From Streptomyces kanamyceticus (lineage in GTDB: Bacteria; Actinomycetota; Actinomycetes; Streptomycetales; Streptomycetaceae), in the NCBI RefSeq assembly GCF_008704495.1, contig NZ_CP023699.1, positions 186,001-250,000 of the forward strand: a stretch of 64,000 nt of DNA. Direction: 5' to 3'. The notes under the pieces were generated by a model. The model saw only the letters and a list, made by a program, of their open reading frames with translations, was not told where the DNA came from and did no database searches. The position numbers and the translations under genes are program-made. Of the stretch, positions 54,800 through 63,226 are shown one piece after another; position 1 is the stretch's first letter, and the number at the start of each line of letters is the position of its first letter.

Positions 54800-56041
54800 C
54801 TACAGGACGGGCTCGGTGGCCAGGCGGTACCGCGCGCGCACCTGGCGCACTGCCTGCTCGATCTGTTCCTGGGTGCCGCCCCGGAAAAGGAAACGGCCGC
54901 CTTGGAGCGTGGCGTACGAACCGGGCCTTGAGACCAGGACCTCGCCCGCCCTCGGCACCAACTCCCGGTACAGATAGGCAACTTCACCCAGGAGCGAGGT
55001 GGCGGCAGTGACCTTCCGGGGCAGCGGCTTGGGGGCCGGGATGATCAACCAGCCGCCGCTCAGCCCCGGGTCGGGGACCGGCGGGTCCACCGGGCGACCG
55101 AGCAGCACGTCGACCCACAACCGGAAGAGATTCACGCCGTGGACGTCGTGGATGACGTACGGCACGTCGGCGCCCGGCACACGGGCTCCGACCTCCAGGA
55201 ACACCAACTCATCGCCGGTGTCGAAGAGTTCGAGGTGGAAGGCAGAGCTCCGCAGGCCGAGCGCGGTCAGGCAGCGCAGGGCGAAGTCCTCGCAGCGGCC
55301 GCGCACCGCGGGGTCCGTCTGGAAGACGGAGCCGAGCGGTTCGCCGAGCAACTCGAAGTCCAGGCAGGTGGCGACGTAGCGCGAGGTACACAGGAACAGC
55401 GGCTTGCCCGCGGCGTCCAGGACGCCGTCGACGTGCAGGATCTCGCCCCGTACGAACTCCTCGATCTCGAGGTCGTGCAGGCTCCGTTTCGCGCACAGGG
55501 CCCGCAGCTCCTCGGCCGAGGCGATCTCGAGCACCCCCTGGCTGGACGCCCCGCGCACCGGCTTGACGATCACGGGGTAGCCGAACTCCCGGGCGGCCGC
55601 GAGGAGCTGCTCCTCGGTGCGGCAGGACGCCCAACGCGGCACTCGGATGCCGGCCCGCGACACCGTCTCCTTCATGACGGTCTTGTCGCGGAACCGGGAG
55701 GTTTCCTCGGGGCCGGAGCCCTGGACGCGGTACCGCTCGCGCAGGGTCGCCGCGAGGTCGAGGAGCATTTCGGAGAAGGCGATGACGTGGTCGAACGGCC
55801 CTTCGTCGCGAACGACCGCGTCGACGAGCTTCAGCACGTCGTCCAGGTTGTTGAAGTCCGGTACGACGTGGACCCGTTCGGCGTCGGCAGGCACTCCGCT
55901 GCGGCCGCCCTCGTCGCACACGTACGTGACGCGGTCGGCCTCCGGGCCGAAGACGATCTCGGGAGCGGCGAGGCGGTTCTCCCAGCGCCGCTCGTCCTCG
56001 TACAAGGGCCAGCGGTTCAAGAACAGGATTGCGCCGGACAT
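54800..56041 (-). CDS. ATP-grasp ligase, cluster gene 2
   Basis: 413 residues. Pre-ATP-grasp domain (AILFLNRWPLYEDERRWENR), ATP-binding VIVKPVRGASSQGVLEIA and EIEEFVRGEILHVDG, Mg site FLEVGARVPGADVPYVIHD. It belongs to the carboxylate-amine ligases that include peptide-antibiotic ligases of the NikS/PolG and BacD style. It is first in the minus-strand operon, so its start ATG 56041 follows the shared control region 56042-56492. Not closely similar to ATP-grasp 1 outside the core motifs. Confidence 0.86.
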   Translation of the reverse strand: MSGAILFLNRWPLYEDERRWENRLAAPEIVFGPEADRVTYVCDEGGRSGVPADAERVHVVPDFNNLDDVLKLVDAVVRDEGPFDHVIAFSEMLLDLAATLRERYRVQGSGPEETSRFRDKTVMKETVSRAGIRVPRWASCRTEEQLLAAAREFGYPVIVKPVRGASSQGVLEIASAEELRALCAKRSLHDLEIEEFVRGEILHVDGVLDAAGKPLFLCTSRYVATCLDFELLGEPLGSVFQTDPAVRGRCEDFALRCLTALGLRSSAFHLELFDTGDELVFLEVGARVPGADVPYVIHDVHGVNLFRLWVDVLLGRPVDPPVPDPGLSGGWLIIPAPKPLPRKVTAATSLLGEVAYLYRELVPRAGEVLVSRPGSYATLQGGRFLFRGGTQEQIEQAVRQVRARYRLATEPVL

Positions 56042-56300
56042 GGACGTCGTCCTATCGGTTCACGGGATGCATGGACGTGCGCGGCCGGGGCGGCCGGTTG
56101 AAAGCGGCGGCGACGGCGGGCCTTCGGAACCGAAGAATGAACCCGGACCTGAATCTCGGGAACGGCCCCCAACGCGTTGTTCGCGCTGCCTCAGCCTGGC
56201 ATGGGACCGGCCTGGCCAGAATAGGACCTAAGTCCCAGCGCCCCTCCCCGCGGCAGGTGCGCGCCGAGATCTTGCCGCATGCACCGCCGCGTTCCGGAAA

Positions 56301-56354
56301 CGCCATGGGTACATGGACCTATTGCCCGCACATCGCGCGGGACACAGAATTCTT
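56301..56354 (+). promoter_or_regulatory. 54-bp cluster promoter/operator, copy 1
   Basis: TTGCCC (-35) and CAGAAT (-10) are 17 bases apart, and the spacer holds the inverted repeat CCCGC-N7-GCGGG, so a regulator could sit between the polymerase boxes. The same 54 bases recur at 57016-57069 with 5 mismatches. It lies in the 451-bp divergent region (56042-56492) ahead of the flavin reductase; an AGGAGG at 56395-56400 has no start codon after it. I see nothing else in that region. Confidence 0.7.
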
Positions 56355-56492
56355 ACCGCGCTGCCACCGCCGGAATAGGGCTGTCGTGCACGCCAGGAGG
56401 CTATTCCCGAACCGCGCCTCGACATCGGGACACGGCCCTGCAACTGGGCTTCGAAACAGACTCAATTTCGTGGGACAGGTGGTGGTGCTGCC

Positions 56493-56996
56493 GTGACGCA
56501 GGGGACAGAGACGGTACGGCGGGCGAGTTCCGAGGACTTCCGGGCCGCGATGGCCCGGTTCGCGGCCGGGGTCGTGGTGGTGACGACTCTGGGCGACGGC
56601 GGGTCGCCGCGCGGCTTCACGGCGAGTTCGTTCTGTTCGGTGTCGCTGCGCCCACCACTGATTCTGGTCTGTCTGGCGAACTCGGCCGACTCCTTCGCGA
56701 CGTTCGCCTCCTGCGGGCACTTCGCGGTGAGCGTCCTCGGCCCCGAACACAGGCCGCTGGCAGAGCGGTTCGCGACCAAAGGCGCCGACAAGTTCGCACC
56801 GGACGGCCTGTCCCGTACGCCCGGCGGACTCCCGGCGGTGGCGGGCGCGCTCGTCGAGCTGGACTGCGAGGTGCACGCCCGGCACCCCGCCGGGGACCAC
56901 ATGATCCTGATCGGCCGGGTATCGGGCGCGCGCCTCAGTGAGGGCGCGCGGACCCCCATGGTCTATTACGAAAAGGCCTTCCGGTTCCTGGCCTGA
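56493..56996 (+). CDS. flavin reductase (FMN reductase of two-component monooxygenase), cluster gene
   Basis: 167 residues, a single flavin-reductase-like domain: FRAAMARFAAGVVVVTT, GFTASSFCSVSLRPPLILVC, HFAVSVLGPEH, VYYEKAFRFL. It reduces FMN or FAD with NAD(P)H and hands it on, most likely to the LLM monooxygenase at 49420, and perhaps supplies electrons elsewhere. Start GTG 56493 has only a weak GGTGGTGG upstream. First gene of the plus-strand half of the cluster. Confidence 0.86.
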   Translation: MTQGTETVRRASSEDFRAAMARFAAGVVVVTTLGDGGSPRGFTASSFCSVSLRPPLILVCLANSADSFATFASCGHFAVSVLGPEHRPLAERFATKGADKFAPDGLSRTPGGLPAVAGALVELDCEVHARHPAGDHMILIGRVSGARLSEGARTPMVYYEKAFRFLA

Positions 56997-57015
56997 GCCA
57001 GGGCCAGGGCCAGGG

Positions 57016-57069
57016 CGCCATGGGCAGATGGACCTATTGCCCGCGAATCGTGCGGGACACAGAATTCTT
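57016..57069 (+). promoter_or_regulatory. 54-bp cluster promoter/operator, copy 2
   Basis: Same -35 TTGCCC, 17-base spacer and -10 CAGAAT as copy 1, ending in ACACAGAATTCTT. The inverted repeat in the spacer is kept although two of its inner bases changed. It lies 38 bases before the start of the enolpyruvyl transferase gene. Confidence 0.72.
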
Positions 57070-57106
57070 TTCAGACAGCGAATGATGGGAAACGGGAGAT
57101 ACGAGC

Positions 57107-58456
57107 ATGCTGCTGCAGGTTGACCCGGTCGATTCCTTTTCCGGAACGTTCCGCGTCCCGTCTTCGAAACCGGAGACACAACGAGCAATTCTGACCGGCA
57201 CACTGGCCGAGGGCACGTCACGGGTTTTCAACGATCTCCGTTGCGACGAGACGGAGACGATGAAGAACGCCTGCCGTGCCTTCGGCGCCAAGATAACCGA
57301 GCACGACGGATTCCTGGAGATCCAGGGCATCGGACAGTCGTTCCCGAACATCCGGCGTGTCATCCAGTCCCGTGGCTCGGGTCTGGTGTTCCGCATCGTG
57401 ACGGCGCTGGCTTCCGTACAGCCGTCGCCGGTCGTGGTGACGGGCGACGCGACCCTGCGCAACCGCGTGATGGAGCCGCTGCTGCGGGCGCTGCGCGAGC
57501 TCGGCGCGGACATCGAGTCGATCGTCGGCGAGAACAAGGCCCCGGTCGTCAACTGGGGACGCGGCCTGAAGGGCGGCACGTGCCATCTGCCGGGCGACAT
57601 CAGCTCCCAGTTCATCACCGCCGTCCTGTTCGCCGCGCCGCTGGCCGAAGGCCCGGTGGAGATCGAGGTGACGGGCGAGGTCTATTCCCAGTCGTACATC
57701 CGGCAGACACTGGCGAGCCTGACCGACGCGGGCATCAAGGTCTCCGCGTCGGAGGACCTGCGTCACTACGAGGTGGAGCCCTCCGCCTACCAGGCCCAGG
57801 ACGTCACCACGCACGAGGACTACACCTCGGCCTCGTATCTGCTGGCCGCCGCCGCGCTCTTCCCGGGCCGGACCGTCCTGAGCAACGTGTACGGCGACAG
57901 CATGCAGGGCGAGTTCGCGATCGTCCCGATCCTGGAGCGGCTCGGGGTGAACGTCACCTTCGACCGGGCCACCTCGTCGCTGACCGTCGACAACCCGCCG
58001 GACAGCCTGTGCGGCACCTTCGAGGTGGACGTGCGGGACTGCCCCAACATCGTGCCCACGCTCGCCGCCCTCGGGGCGTACGTGCGGGGCAGCCTGCGGG
58101 TGACCGGCGGACGCCTCACCCGCTTCCACAAGGCGTCACGCATCGAGGCCATGGCCGCCGAACTGACCCGCGCGGGCGTGGACATCGAGGTCCTGTACGA
58201 CGACGGGATCTGCGACGGCTTCGAGGTGCGCGGCGCCCGGACGTACCCCGGCGGAGTGACACTGTCCAGCTGGGGCGACCACCGCATCTTCATGTCGCTG
58301 TTCGTGGCAGGCCTGCGGATGCGGTCGGCCAACCGGTTCTCGGGCTTCGAAGACGTCCGGCTGTCCTTTCCCACCTTCCTGGAGGAGTTCGCCAGGGCAG
58401 GAGTACGGACCGCTGCCGTCGAGGAGGAGAACGCGCCCGCTGAGGCCGTCGGCTGA
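57107..58456 (+). CDS. EPSP synthase-like enolpyruvyl transferase, cluster gene
   Basis: 449 residues, the size of AroA. The two-domain EPSPS pattern is present: [23 protein letters not shown] in place of the GNAGTAMR loop, [43 protein letters not shown] with the catalytic Asp, and [12 protein letters not shown]. The usual KE(S/T)DR element reads HKASRIEAM, so the Glu next to the Lys appears lost. It therefore should still use PEP but on a substrate other than shikimate 3-phosphate. ATG 57107 follows GGGAG. It is two bases from the aminotransferase gene. Confidence 0.85.
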   Translation: MLLQVDPVDSFSGTFRVPSSKPETQRAILTGTLAEGTSRVFNDLRCDETETMKNACRAFGAKITEHDGFLEIQGIGQSFPNIRRVIQSRGSGLVFRIVTALASVQPSPVVVTGDATLRNRVMEPLLRALRELGADIESIVGENKAPVVNWGRGLKGGTCHLPGDISSQFITAVLFAAPLAEGPVEIEVTGEVYSQSYIRQTLASLTDAGIKVSASEDLRHYEVEPSAYQAQDVTTHEDYTSASYLLAAAALFPGRTVLSNVYGDSMQGEFAIVPILERLGVNVTFDRATSSLTVDNPPDSLCGTFEVDVRDCPNIVPTLAALGAYVRGSLRVTGGRLTRFHKASRIEAMAAELTRAGVDIEVLYDDGICDGFEVRGARTYPGGVTLSSWGDHRIFMSLFVAGLRMRSANRFSGFEDVRLSFPTFLEEFARAGVRTAAVEEENAPAEAVG

Positions 58457-58458
58457 TC

Positions 58459-59522
58459 ATGGCCACCTCCGCCCCCCGGTTGCGCGCCGATGTCTCCGGG
58501 TTGCCTCGTTACGTCCCCGGCCGGGCCGCTCCCAGCGGCCTGGTGGACAAGTTGTCGTCGAACGAGAACCCCTTTCCTCCGCTGCCGTCCGTCGTCGCCG
58601 CGATGTACCAGGAGTTGGGGCGCGTCAACCGCTATCCCGATCCGACGAGCGGTGAACTGGTCGAGGAGCTGTCCGCGGTCCTCTCGGTGCCCCCGGAGCA
58701 CCTCGTGCCCGGCACCGGGTCCCTCGGGGTCGCCAGGGACCTGCTGCGCGCCGCGGCCGGCGAAGGGGACGAGGTGCTGCTCGCCTGGCGCTCGTTCGAA
58801 GCGTATCCGTTGCTCGTCTGGGCCACGGGGGCAACTCCCGTGCGGATTCCGCTGCGTGACGAGCGGCACGATCTGGAGGCCATGGCCGACGCGGTGACGG
58901 ACCGCACCCGACTGATCTTCGTGTGCAACCCCAACAACCCGACCGGCACGGCCGTACACCGCGGTGAACTCGAACGCTTCCTCGACCGGGTGCCCGGCCA
59001 CGTGCTCGTGGTACTCGACGAGGCGTACCGCGAGTTCGTCGACGACGCCGACGTGCCCGACGGCATCGCGCTCTACCGCGACCGTCCCAACGTCGCCGTT
59101 CTGCGCACCTTCTCCAAGGCGTACGGCCTGGCGCGGCTGCGCATCGGTTACGCGGTGACGCATCCGCCGGTCGCGGCCGCGTTGCGGGCCTGCGCCGTGC
59201 CGTTCGGCGTCAGCGGGCTCGCCCAGGCCGCCGCGCGGGCCTCGCTGCACGCGGGATCCGAACTGCTTGAGCGGATACGGACCCTGGTGGCCGAGCGCGC
59301 TCGGGTCACCCGTGCGCTGCGGGCCGCGGGCTTCAGCGTTCCTGACAGTCAGGCCAACTTCGTCTGGCTGCGCCTCGGTTCACACACACCGGCGTTCGCC
59401 GACGCGTGCGAGGCGGCGGGAGTCATGGTGCGCCCCTTCGGCGACGAGGGGCGCGCATCACCATCGGCACTCCCGAGGAGAACGACCATCTCCTGAAGAT
59501 CGCGGGCGGTTGGCGAAGGTAA
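58459..59522 (+). CDS. HisC-like PLP aminotransferase, cluster gene, frameshifted at the C terminus
   Basis: About 354 residues after repair. Class I/II aminotransferase fold: [52 protein letters not shown] and the PLP lysine in [18 protein letters not shown]. The uncorrected frame ends at 59496 in non-family sequence; adding one G to the run 59448-59451 gives [20 protein letters not shown] and stop 59522. HisC paralogues in clusters transaminate modified keto acids or amino acids. No other his gene is near. Start ATG 58459 is two bases from the previous stop, so they are coupled. Confidence 0.84.
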
Positions 59523-59571
59523 GGCCGCCATGACAACCGTGACAGGGGCGTCGGCGACTTTTGACGGGCCC

Positions 59572-59612
59572 CGGAATTCTGTCGAAAGATTTTGACAGAC
59601 TTCAGAATTCCG
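59572..59612. promoter_or_regulatory. nested inverted repeat downstream of the aminotransferase
   Basis: CGGAATTCTG (59572-59581) and CAGAATTCCG (59603-59612) are perfect 10-bp arms. Inside them CTGTC (59579-59583) and GACAG (59594-59598) form a second, overlapping pair. CAGAATTC is also the end of the two cluster promoters, so this may be another binding site or a terminator. The remainder of 59523-60053 is AT-richer than the genes and contains no ORF I can support. Confidence 0.5.
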
Positions 59613-60007
59613 TCACCGTTCCCGCGCGGCGTAAGCAATCAGTCCAAGATTTAACAGAAAAGCACTAGCCGATTGCTGGCTTAAGTGTGTAGATTCTGGT
59701 CCACGCTTGAGCAGTTTCTGTCTGCGCCTCGAGCGTCGTGGGGACGCCACCGTCGGCCAGGTGCGTGCCGCTTTTCAGTCGCATCTTCGACCCTTTGCGG
59801 CGTTCCCATTTTCGTCTACGAGCGATCCGACATGCTTACACGGGGGCGATTGCATTGACGTCATGCCCATATGCGCTTTCCATCACACCTTCCCCAGCGG
59901 CGACACCGCTGCCCTGTGCCCTCCGGCCTGCACGGCCCGGCTGGGCAAGACGCCGGGTCGCCTGCCGTGACCGCCGCCCGTAGGCGATCTTTCGGCGCTC
60001 AGTCCTT

Positions 60008-60025
60008 GGACATTTTTTTATGTCC
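60008..60025. promoter_or_regulatory. palindrome upstream of the tandem LuxR gene
   Basis: GGACAT and ATGTCC form perfect arms around six T (60008-60025), 28 bases before GTG 60054. It could be an autoregulatory operator or a hairpin in the leader. Confidence 0.45.
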
Positions 60026-60053
60026 TTTGGGAGAAGCAAGGAAGAGGAAAGAC

Positions 60054-60527
60054 GTGGAAGAACCACCGGCCGCGAAACTCACCAGCCGGGAATTAGATGT
60101 ACTGCGCCTGCTAGCTCTTGGGTTGAGCAACCGGCTCATCGCCCGGAAACTCGACATCTCCGAGAAGACCGCAAAGAACCATCTCAGCAGCATATACCTC
60201 AAGATCGGCGCCACTGATCGCACTCAGGCCGCCCTCTACGCCCGACAGACCGGGCTGATCGGCCCCGGGGAAGCGGCTCCCTCCGCTCCGGCGTTCACTC
60301 CCGTCCCCGATGACAGTGCGCCACCCGCCGGCCCCACCCTCACCGCACGCGAGCGGGGCGTACTCCGCCTGCTGGCCGTGGGGTTGAGCAACCGGCTCAT
60401 CGCTCGAAGACTCGGCATATCCGAGAAGACCGTGAAGAACCATCTCAGCAGCATCTACTTGAAGATCGGCGCCACCCACCGCACTCAGGCCGCCCTCTAT
60501 GCCCAATACGTCGACCTGGCTTCCTGA
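60054..60527 (+). CDS. transcriptional regulator made of two tandem LuxR/GerE DNA-binding domains
   Basis: 157 residues. Two very similar LuxR helix-turn-helix domains: [20 protein letters not shown] through [19 protein letters not shown], and [20 protein letters not shown] through [19 protein letters not shown], joined by a 30-residue Pro/Ala-rich linker. No receiver, PAS, or autoinducer domain is present, so nothing senses a signal. Two linked DNA readers could bind a single inverted or direct repeat as one molecule. AGAGGAAAG fixes GTG 60054. It follows the aminotransferase on the same strand and is the candidate cluster regulator. Confidence 0.86.
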   Translation: MEEPPAAKLTSRELDVLRLLALGLSNRLIARKLDISEKTAKNHLSSIYLKIGATDRTQAALYARQTGLIGPGEAAPSAPAFTPVPDDSAPPAGPTLTARERGVLRLLAVGLSNRLIARRLGISEKTVKNHLSSIYLKIGATHRTQAALYAQYVDLAS

Positions 60528-60910
60528 GCCGCGACAGCCACAGCGACAGCGTCAGAGAATCGGCCGACGGCCCGGGCCGCCTCGATGTCCGGGACGTGCT
60601 CCTCGGCCCAGAGTCGTACGGCGCGGAGCGGGACGAGCAGGGAGCGGCCCAACGGTGTCAGGGCGTACTCGACGTGGGGCGGGTTCTCGTCGTACTCGTG
60701 GCGACTGACCAGACCGTCGGCTTCCAAGGAGCGCAGGGTCTCGGTCAGGACCTTCGGCGTGATCCCCCGGATGTGCCCCTTCAACTCACTGAAGCGGCGG
60801 GGTCCTTCGTCGAGGGCGTTGACGACGAACACGGTCCAGCGGGCGCCGATGCGGTGCAGCACCGTGCGGCTCGGGCAGGTCGCCGCCATCACGTTGTACG
60901 CCTTGCCCAT
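60497..60910 (-). CDS. HxlR family winged-helix regulator
   Basis: 137 residues: [60 protein letters not shown]-terminal Cys retained. ATG 60910 has GGGAG upstream. It converges with, and overlaps by 31 bases, the tandem LuxR gene and is divergent from the MFS gene with a palindrome between them. It probably controls the exporter. Confidence 0.85.
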   Translation of the reverse strand: MGKAYNVMAATCPSRTVLHRIGARWTVFVVNALDEGPRRFSELKGHIRGITPKVLTETLRSLEADGLVSRHEYDENPPHVEYALTPLGRSLLVPLRAVRLWAEEHVPDIEAARAVGRFSDAVAVAVAAQEARSTYWA

Positions 60911-60932
60911 GGCCGCTCCCGGTTTCGTTGAA

Positions 60933-60944
60933 GATACCGGTATC
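60933..60944. promoter_or_regulatory. HxlR operator in the exporter promoter
   Basis: GATACCGGTATC is a perfect 12-bp palindrome in the 78-bp gap between HxlR and MFS starts. It lies between a -35-like TTGAAG (60929-60934) and a -10-like CATACC. Confidence 0.65.
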
Positions 60945-60988
60945 AAATCCATACCGTTGCACCCGATTCTACGAGTGGGGCGGGACGT

Positions 60989-62344
60989 ATGGAACTGAGT
61001 GAGCGGCATCCGAGCACATGCCATCACCCGGAGCCGGGGGACAGCCAGTTGAACACCAGTAAGCAGCGCCAGCGAGACGATCGGACCGGGACAGCGGTCG
61101 CGAAGGGCACCGGAGGGGGGTTGCCGGCCTGGCTGGTGGCCCGCGGACTCATCCCCGAGACGAGCCCCAAACGCGCCTTCGCCGGCGCGACGTTCGTCAA
61201 CCAGATAGGCAAGGGCCTCTTCATCGCCGGGGCCGCGCTGTTCTTCACCCGCTCCGTGGGTCTCCCGGTCTCCCAGGTCGGATTCGCCCTGGGCGCCGCC
61301 GCCCTGATCGGGCTCGCCGCCGGCATCCCCGTGGGCCGCCTGGCCGACCGGCGCGGCCCGCGCGAGGTCTTCCGGCTCTCGGTCGTCGTGCAGGCCCTCG
61401 CCGTGGCGGGACTGGTCTTCGTGCACTCCTTCCTCTCGCTGATCGCGTTCGTGTGCGTGGTCGAGCTCGCCACCTCGGCCGGAACCGCCGCCCGCGGCCC
61501 GCTGACCCGCACCCTGGGCGCCCCGAACCCCACCCGCTACCGCTCCTACCTGCGCGCCCTCAACAACATCGCCGTCGGCTGCGGAGCCCTCGCGGCCGGC
61601 GTCGCCGTCCAGTTGGACACCAGGACCGCGTACGTCAGCCTCATCCTCGGCACCGCTGCCATGTTCCTCGTCTCCGCGGCCCTCGCCTCCCGCGTGCCGT
61701 CCGTGTCGCCGATAGAGGCCCCGGCGGAAGGCAGCCGCTGGCCGGCCCTGAAGGACAAGCCGTACGTGGCGCTCACCGCCCTGGACGGCGTCATGACCAT
61801 CCAGAATCAGGTACTGATCTTCGCCCTGCCGCTGTGGATCATCACGCACACCGACGCGCCGCGATGGTTCGTCGGCGCGAGCGTGGCGATCAACACCGCG
61901 CTCGTGGTCTGCCTGCAGGTACGGGTCAGCCGCGGCGTCGACAACAACACGGCGGCCGGCCGGGTGGCGCGCCGCGCGGGGGCGGCGTTCCTCCTCGCCA
62001 CGGCCCTCATCGCGGCGGCGGGCGGCGCCCCCGGATGGGTCGCCATGGTCATCATCGTGCTCGGCGTGATCGTCCACACTCTGGGCGAACTGTGGCACGC
62101 CGCCGCCGCGTTCGAGTTGTCCTTCGGCCTCGCCCCGGAACACGCGCAGGGCCAGTACTCGGGGCTGTTCGCCATCGGCCAAGGTCTGTCCAACGCCGTC
62201 GGCCCGCCGCTGCTCGGCCTGCTCTGCATCGGCTGGGGCAAGCCGGGCTGGCTCGTCGTGGGAGCCCTCCTGCTCGTCGTCGGCCAGGTCATTCCACTCG
62301 TCGTGAGTTGGTCCGACCGCACGCACGCGCGCGTCCCTGGCTGA
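60989..62344 (+). CDS. MFS transporter (probable exporter next to the cluster)
   Basis: 451 residues, 12 helices. FVNQIGKGLFIAGAALFFTR in helix 1, GRLADRRGPREVFRLSVVV as motif A, and GQYSGLFAIGQGLSNAVGPP in helix 11. A 40-residue Gln/Arg-rich cytoplasmic head precedes. Could export the cluster product or act as resistance, but this is inferred only from position. Divergent from HxlR. A perfect hairpin terminates it. Confidence 0.84.
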   Translation: MELSERHPSTCHHPEPGDSQLNTSKQRQRDDRTGTAVAKGTGGGLPAWLVARGLIPETSPKRAFAGATFVNQIGKGLFIAGAALFFTRSVGLPVSQVGFALGAAALIGLAAGIPVGRLADRRGPREVFRLSVVVQALAVAGLVFVHSFLSLIAFVCVVELATSAGTAARGPLTRTLGAPNPTRYRSYLRALNNIAVGCGALAAGVAVQLDTRTAYVSLILGTAAMFLVSAALASRVPSVSPIEAPAEGSRWPALKDKPYVALTALDGVMTIQNQVLIFALPLWIITHTDAPRWFVGASVAINTALVVCLQVRVSRGVDNNTAAGRVARRAGAAFLLATALIAAAGGAPGWVAMVIIVLGVIVHTLGELWHAAAAFELSFGLAPEHAQGQYSGLFAIGQGLSNAVGPPLLGLLCIGWGKPGWLVVGALLLVVGQVIPLVVSWSDRTHARVPG

Positions 62345-62359
62345 CTGGCCGACGTCGAC

Positions 62360-62388
62360 CAGGTGCCCGCCCACGCGGCGGGCACCTG
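62360..62388. terminator. bidirectional hairpin terminator
   Basis: CAGGTGCCCGCC and GGCGGGCACCTG are perfect 12-bp arms with a 5-base loop, between the convergent MFS and SDR genes. Confidence 0.75.
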
Positions 62389-62423
62389 CCAGCTGCGGAT
62401 CCGCCGCAACCGCCCGAGGGTCC

Positions 62424-63152
62424 TCAGGCCGCCGTCAGTGCCGCAAGGGCACGGTCCATCGCGGCGTTGAACTCCTCCGGCGCCAGCGGCAGCCGGGACT
62501 TGACGTCCCGGCTCCACTGGTCGGCGAGGACCTCCCCCAAGCCCGCCTCGACACCGTCGAGTGCCGCGTCGGCCAGATCCGACGGCGCGAGCTTGGCCAC
62601 GGGCCAGCCCGCGGCCATGTCGGTGTCGGCCAGGCCGAGGTGCACCGCTGTCACGAGCGTGCCCTGCCCGGCGAGCTCCAGGCGGACGCCGTTGGTCATG
62701 GCCCAGGCCGCGGCCTTGGTCAGGTGGTAGGCGCCTGCGCCCTTCCCTCCGAACCACGACATGGCGGAGAGGACGTTGACGATCGCGCCCCCGCCGTTCC
62801 CGGCGAGCGTCGGCGCGAACTCCCGGATCATTCCCAGGTGGCCGAACACGTTGGTCTCCAGCTCGTGCCGCACCGCGTCCAGCGAACCGGTCACCAGGTC
62901 GGTCCCCGTCTGGATCCCCGCGTTGTTGACGAGCAGCGAGACGTCCGGGGCAGCCTCGGCGGCAGCCCTGACGGATGCGGGATCGGCGATGTCCAGGGGC
63001 AGTACCTCGACCCCGGGCAGGTCCACGGTCTCCGGCCGACGGGCCGTCGCGTAGACCTTGCGGGCGCCCCGTTCGAGCAGGCGCTGGGCGAAGGCGCGGC
63101 CCAGGCCGCGGTTGGCTCCGGTGACAAGGGCAACTGAGTTGTTGATGTCCAT
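62424..63152 (-). CDS. short-chain dehydrogenase/reductase
   Basis: 242 residues. TGANRGLGRAFAQRL, NNAGIQTGTD, the catalytic Ser near VLSAMSWF and Tyr/Lys in YHLTKAA. ATARRPE after the second strand points to NADP. ATG 63152 begins MDINNSVALVTG. It is divergent from a MerR gene over a perfect short operator, so redox or xenobiotic induction by MerR is likely. Confidence 0.86.
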   Translation of the reverse strand: MDINNSVALVTGANRGLGRAFAQRLLERGARKVYATARRPETVDLPGVEVLPLDIADPASVRAAAEAAPDVSLLVNNAGIQTGTDLVTGSLDAVRHELETNVFGHLGMIREFAPTLAGNGGGAIVNVLSAMSWFGGKGAGAYHLTKAAAWAMTNGVRLELAGQGTLVTAVHLGLADTDMAAGWPVAKLAPSDLADAALDGVEAGLGEVLADQWSRDVKSRLPLAPEEFNAAMDRALAALTAA

Positions 63153-63169
63153 GCCCGGTACGCTAAAAC

Positions 63170-63185
63170 CTGACGTTGACGTCAG
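63170..63185. promoter_or_regulatory. MerR operator
   Basis: CTGACGT (63170-63176) and ACGTCAG (63179-63185) are perfect arms with a 2-base centre, between the divergent SDR and merR genes. The size and shape suit a MerR dimer. Confidence 0.7.
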
Positions 63186-63226
63186 AGGCAAGTGCTGGTC
63201 GTCAGGGCCGGAGGAGAACCATCACC

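Noticed and set aside
49420..58456. Nikkomycin/polyoxin-type peptidyl nucleoside cluster, because of EPSPS-like, HisC-like, Fe/2OG and ATP-grasp genes
   Set aside because: The radical SAM (NikJ/PolH), the nucleoside-specific oxygenases and phosphatase of those pathways are absent, while HDO, LLM and DUF1611 are extra.
49420..58456. Phosphonate cluster, because PEP-related chemistry is present
   Set aside because: I see no PEP mutase or its signature; the PEP-using enzyme is of the enolpyruvyl transferase type.
59707..59970. Possible small gene of 87 codons in the leader before the tandem LuxR gene
   Set aside because: Starts with TTG, lacks a ribosome-binding site and third-position G/C bias, and resembles no family; treated as leader DNA.
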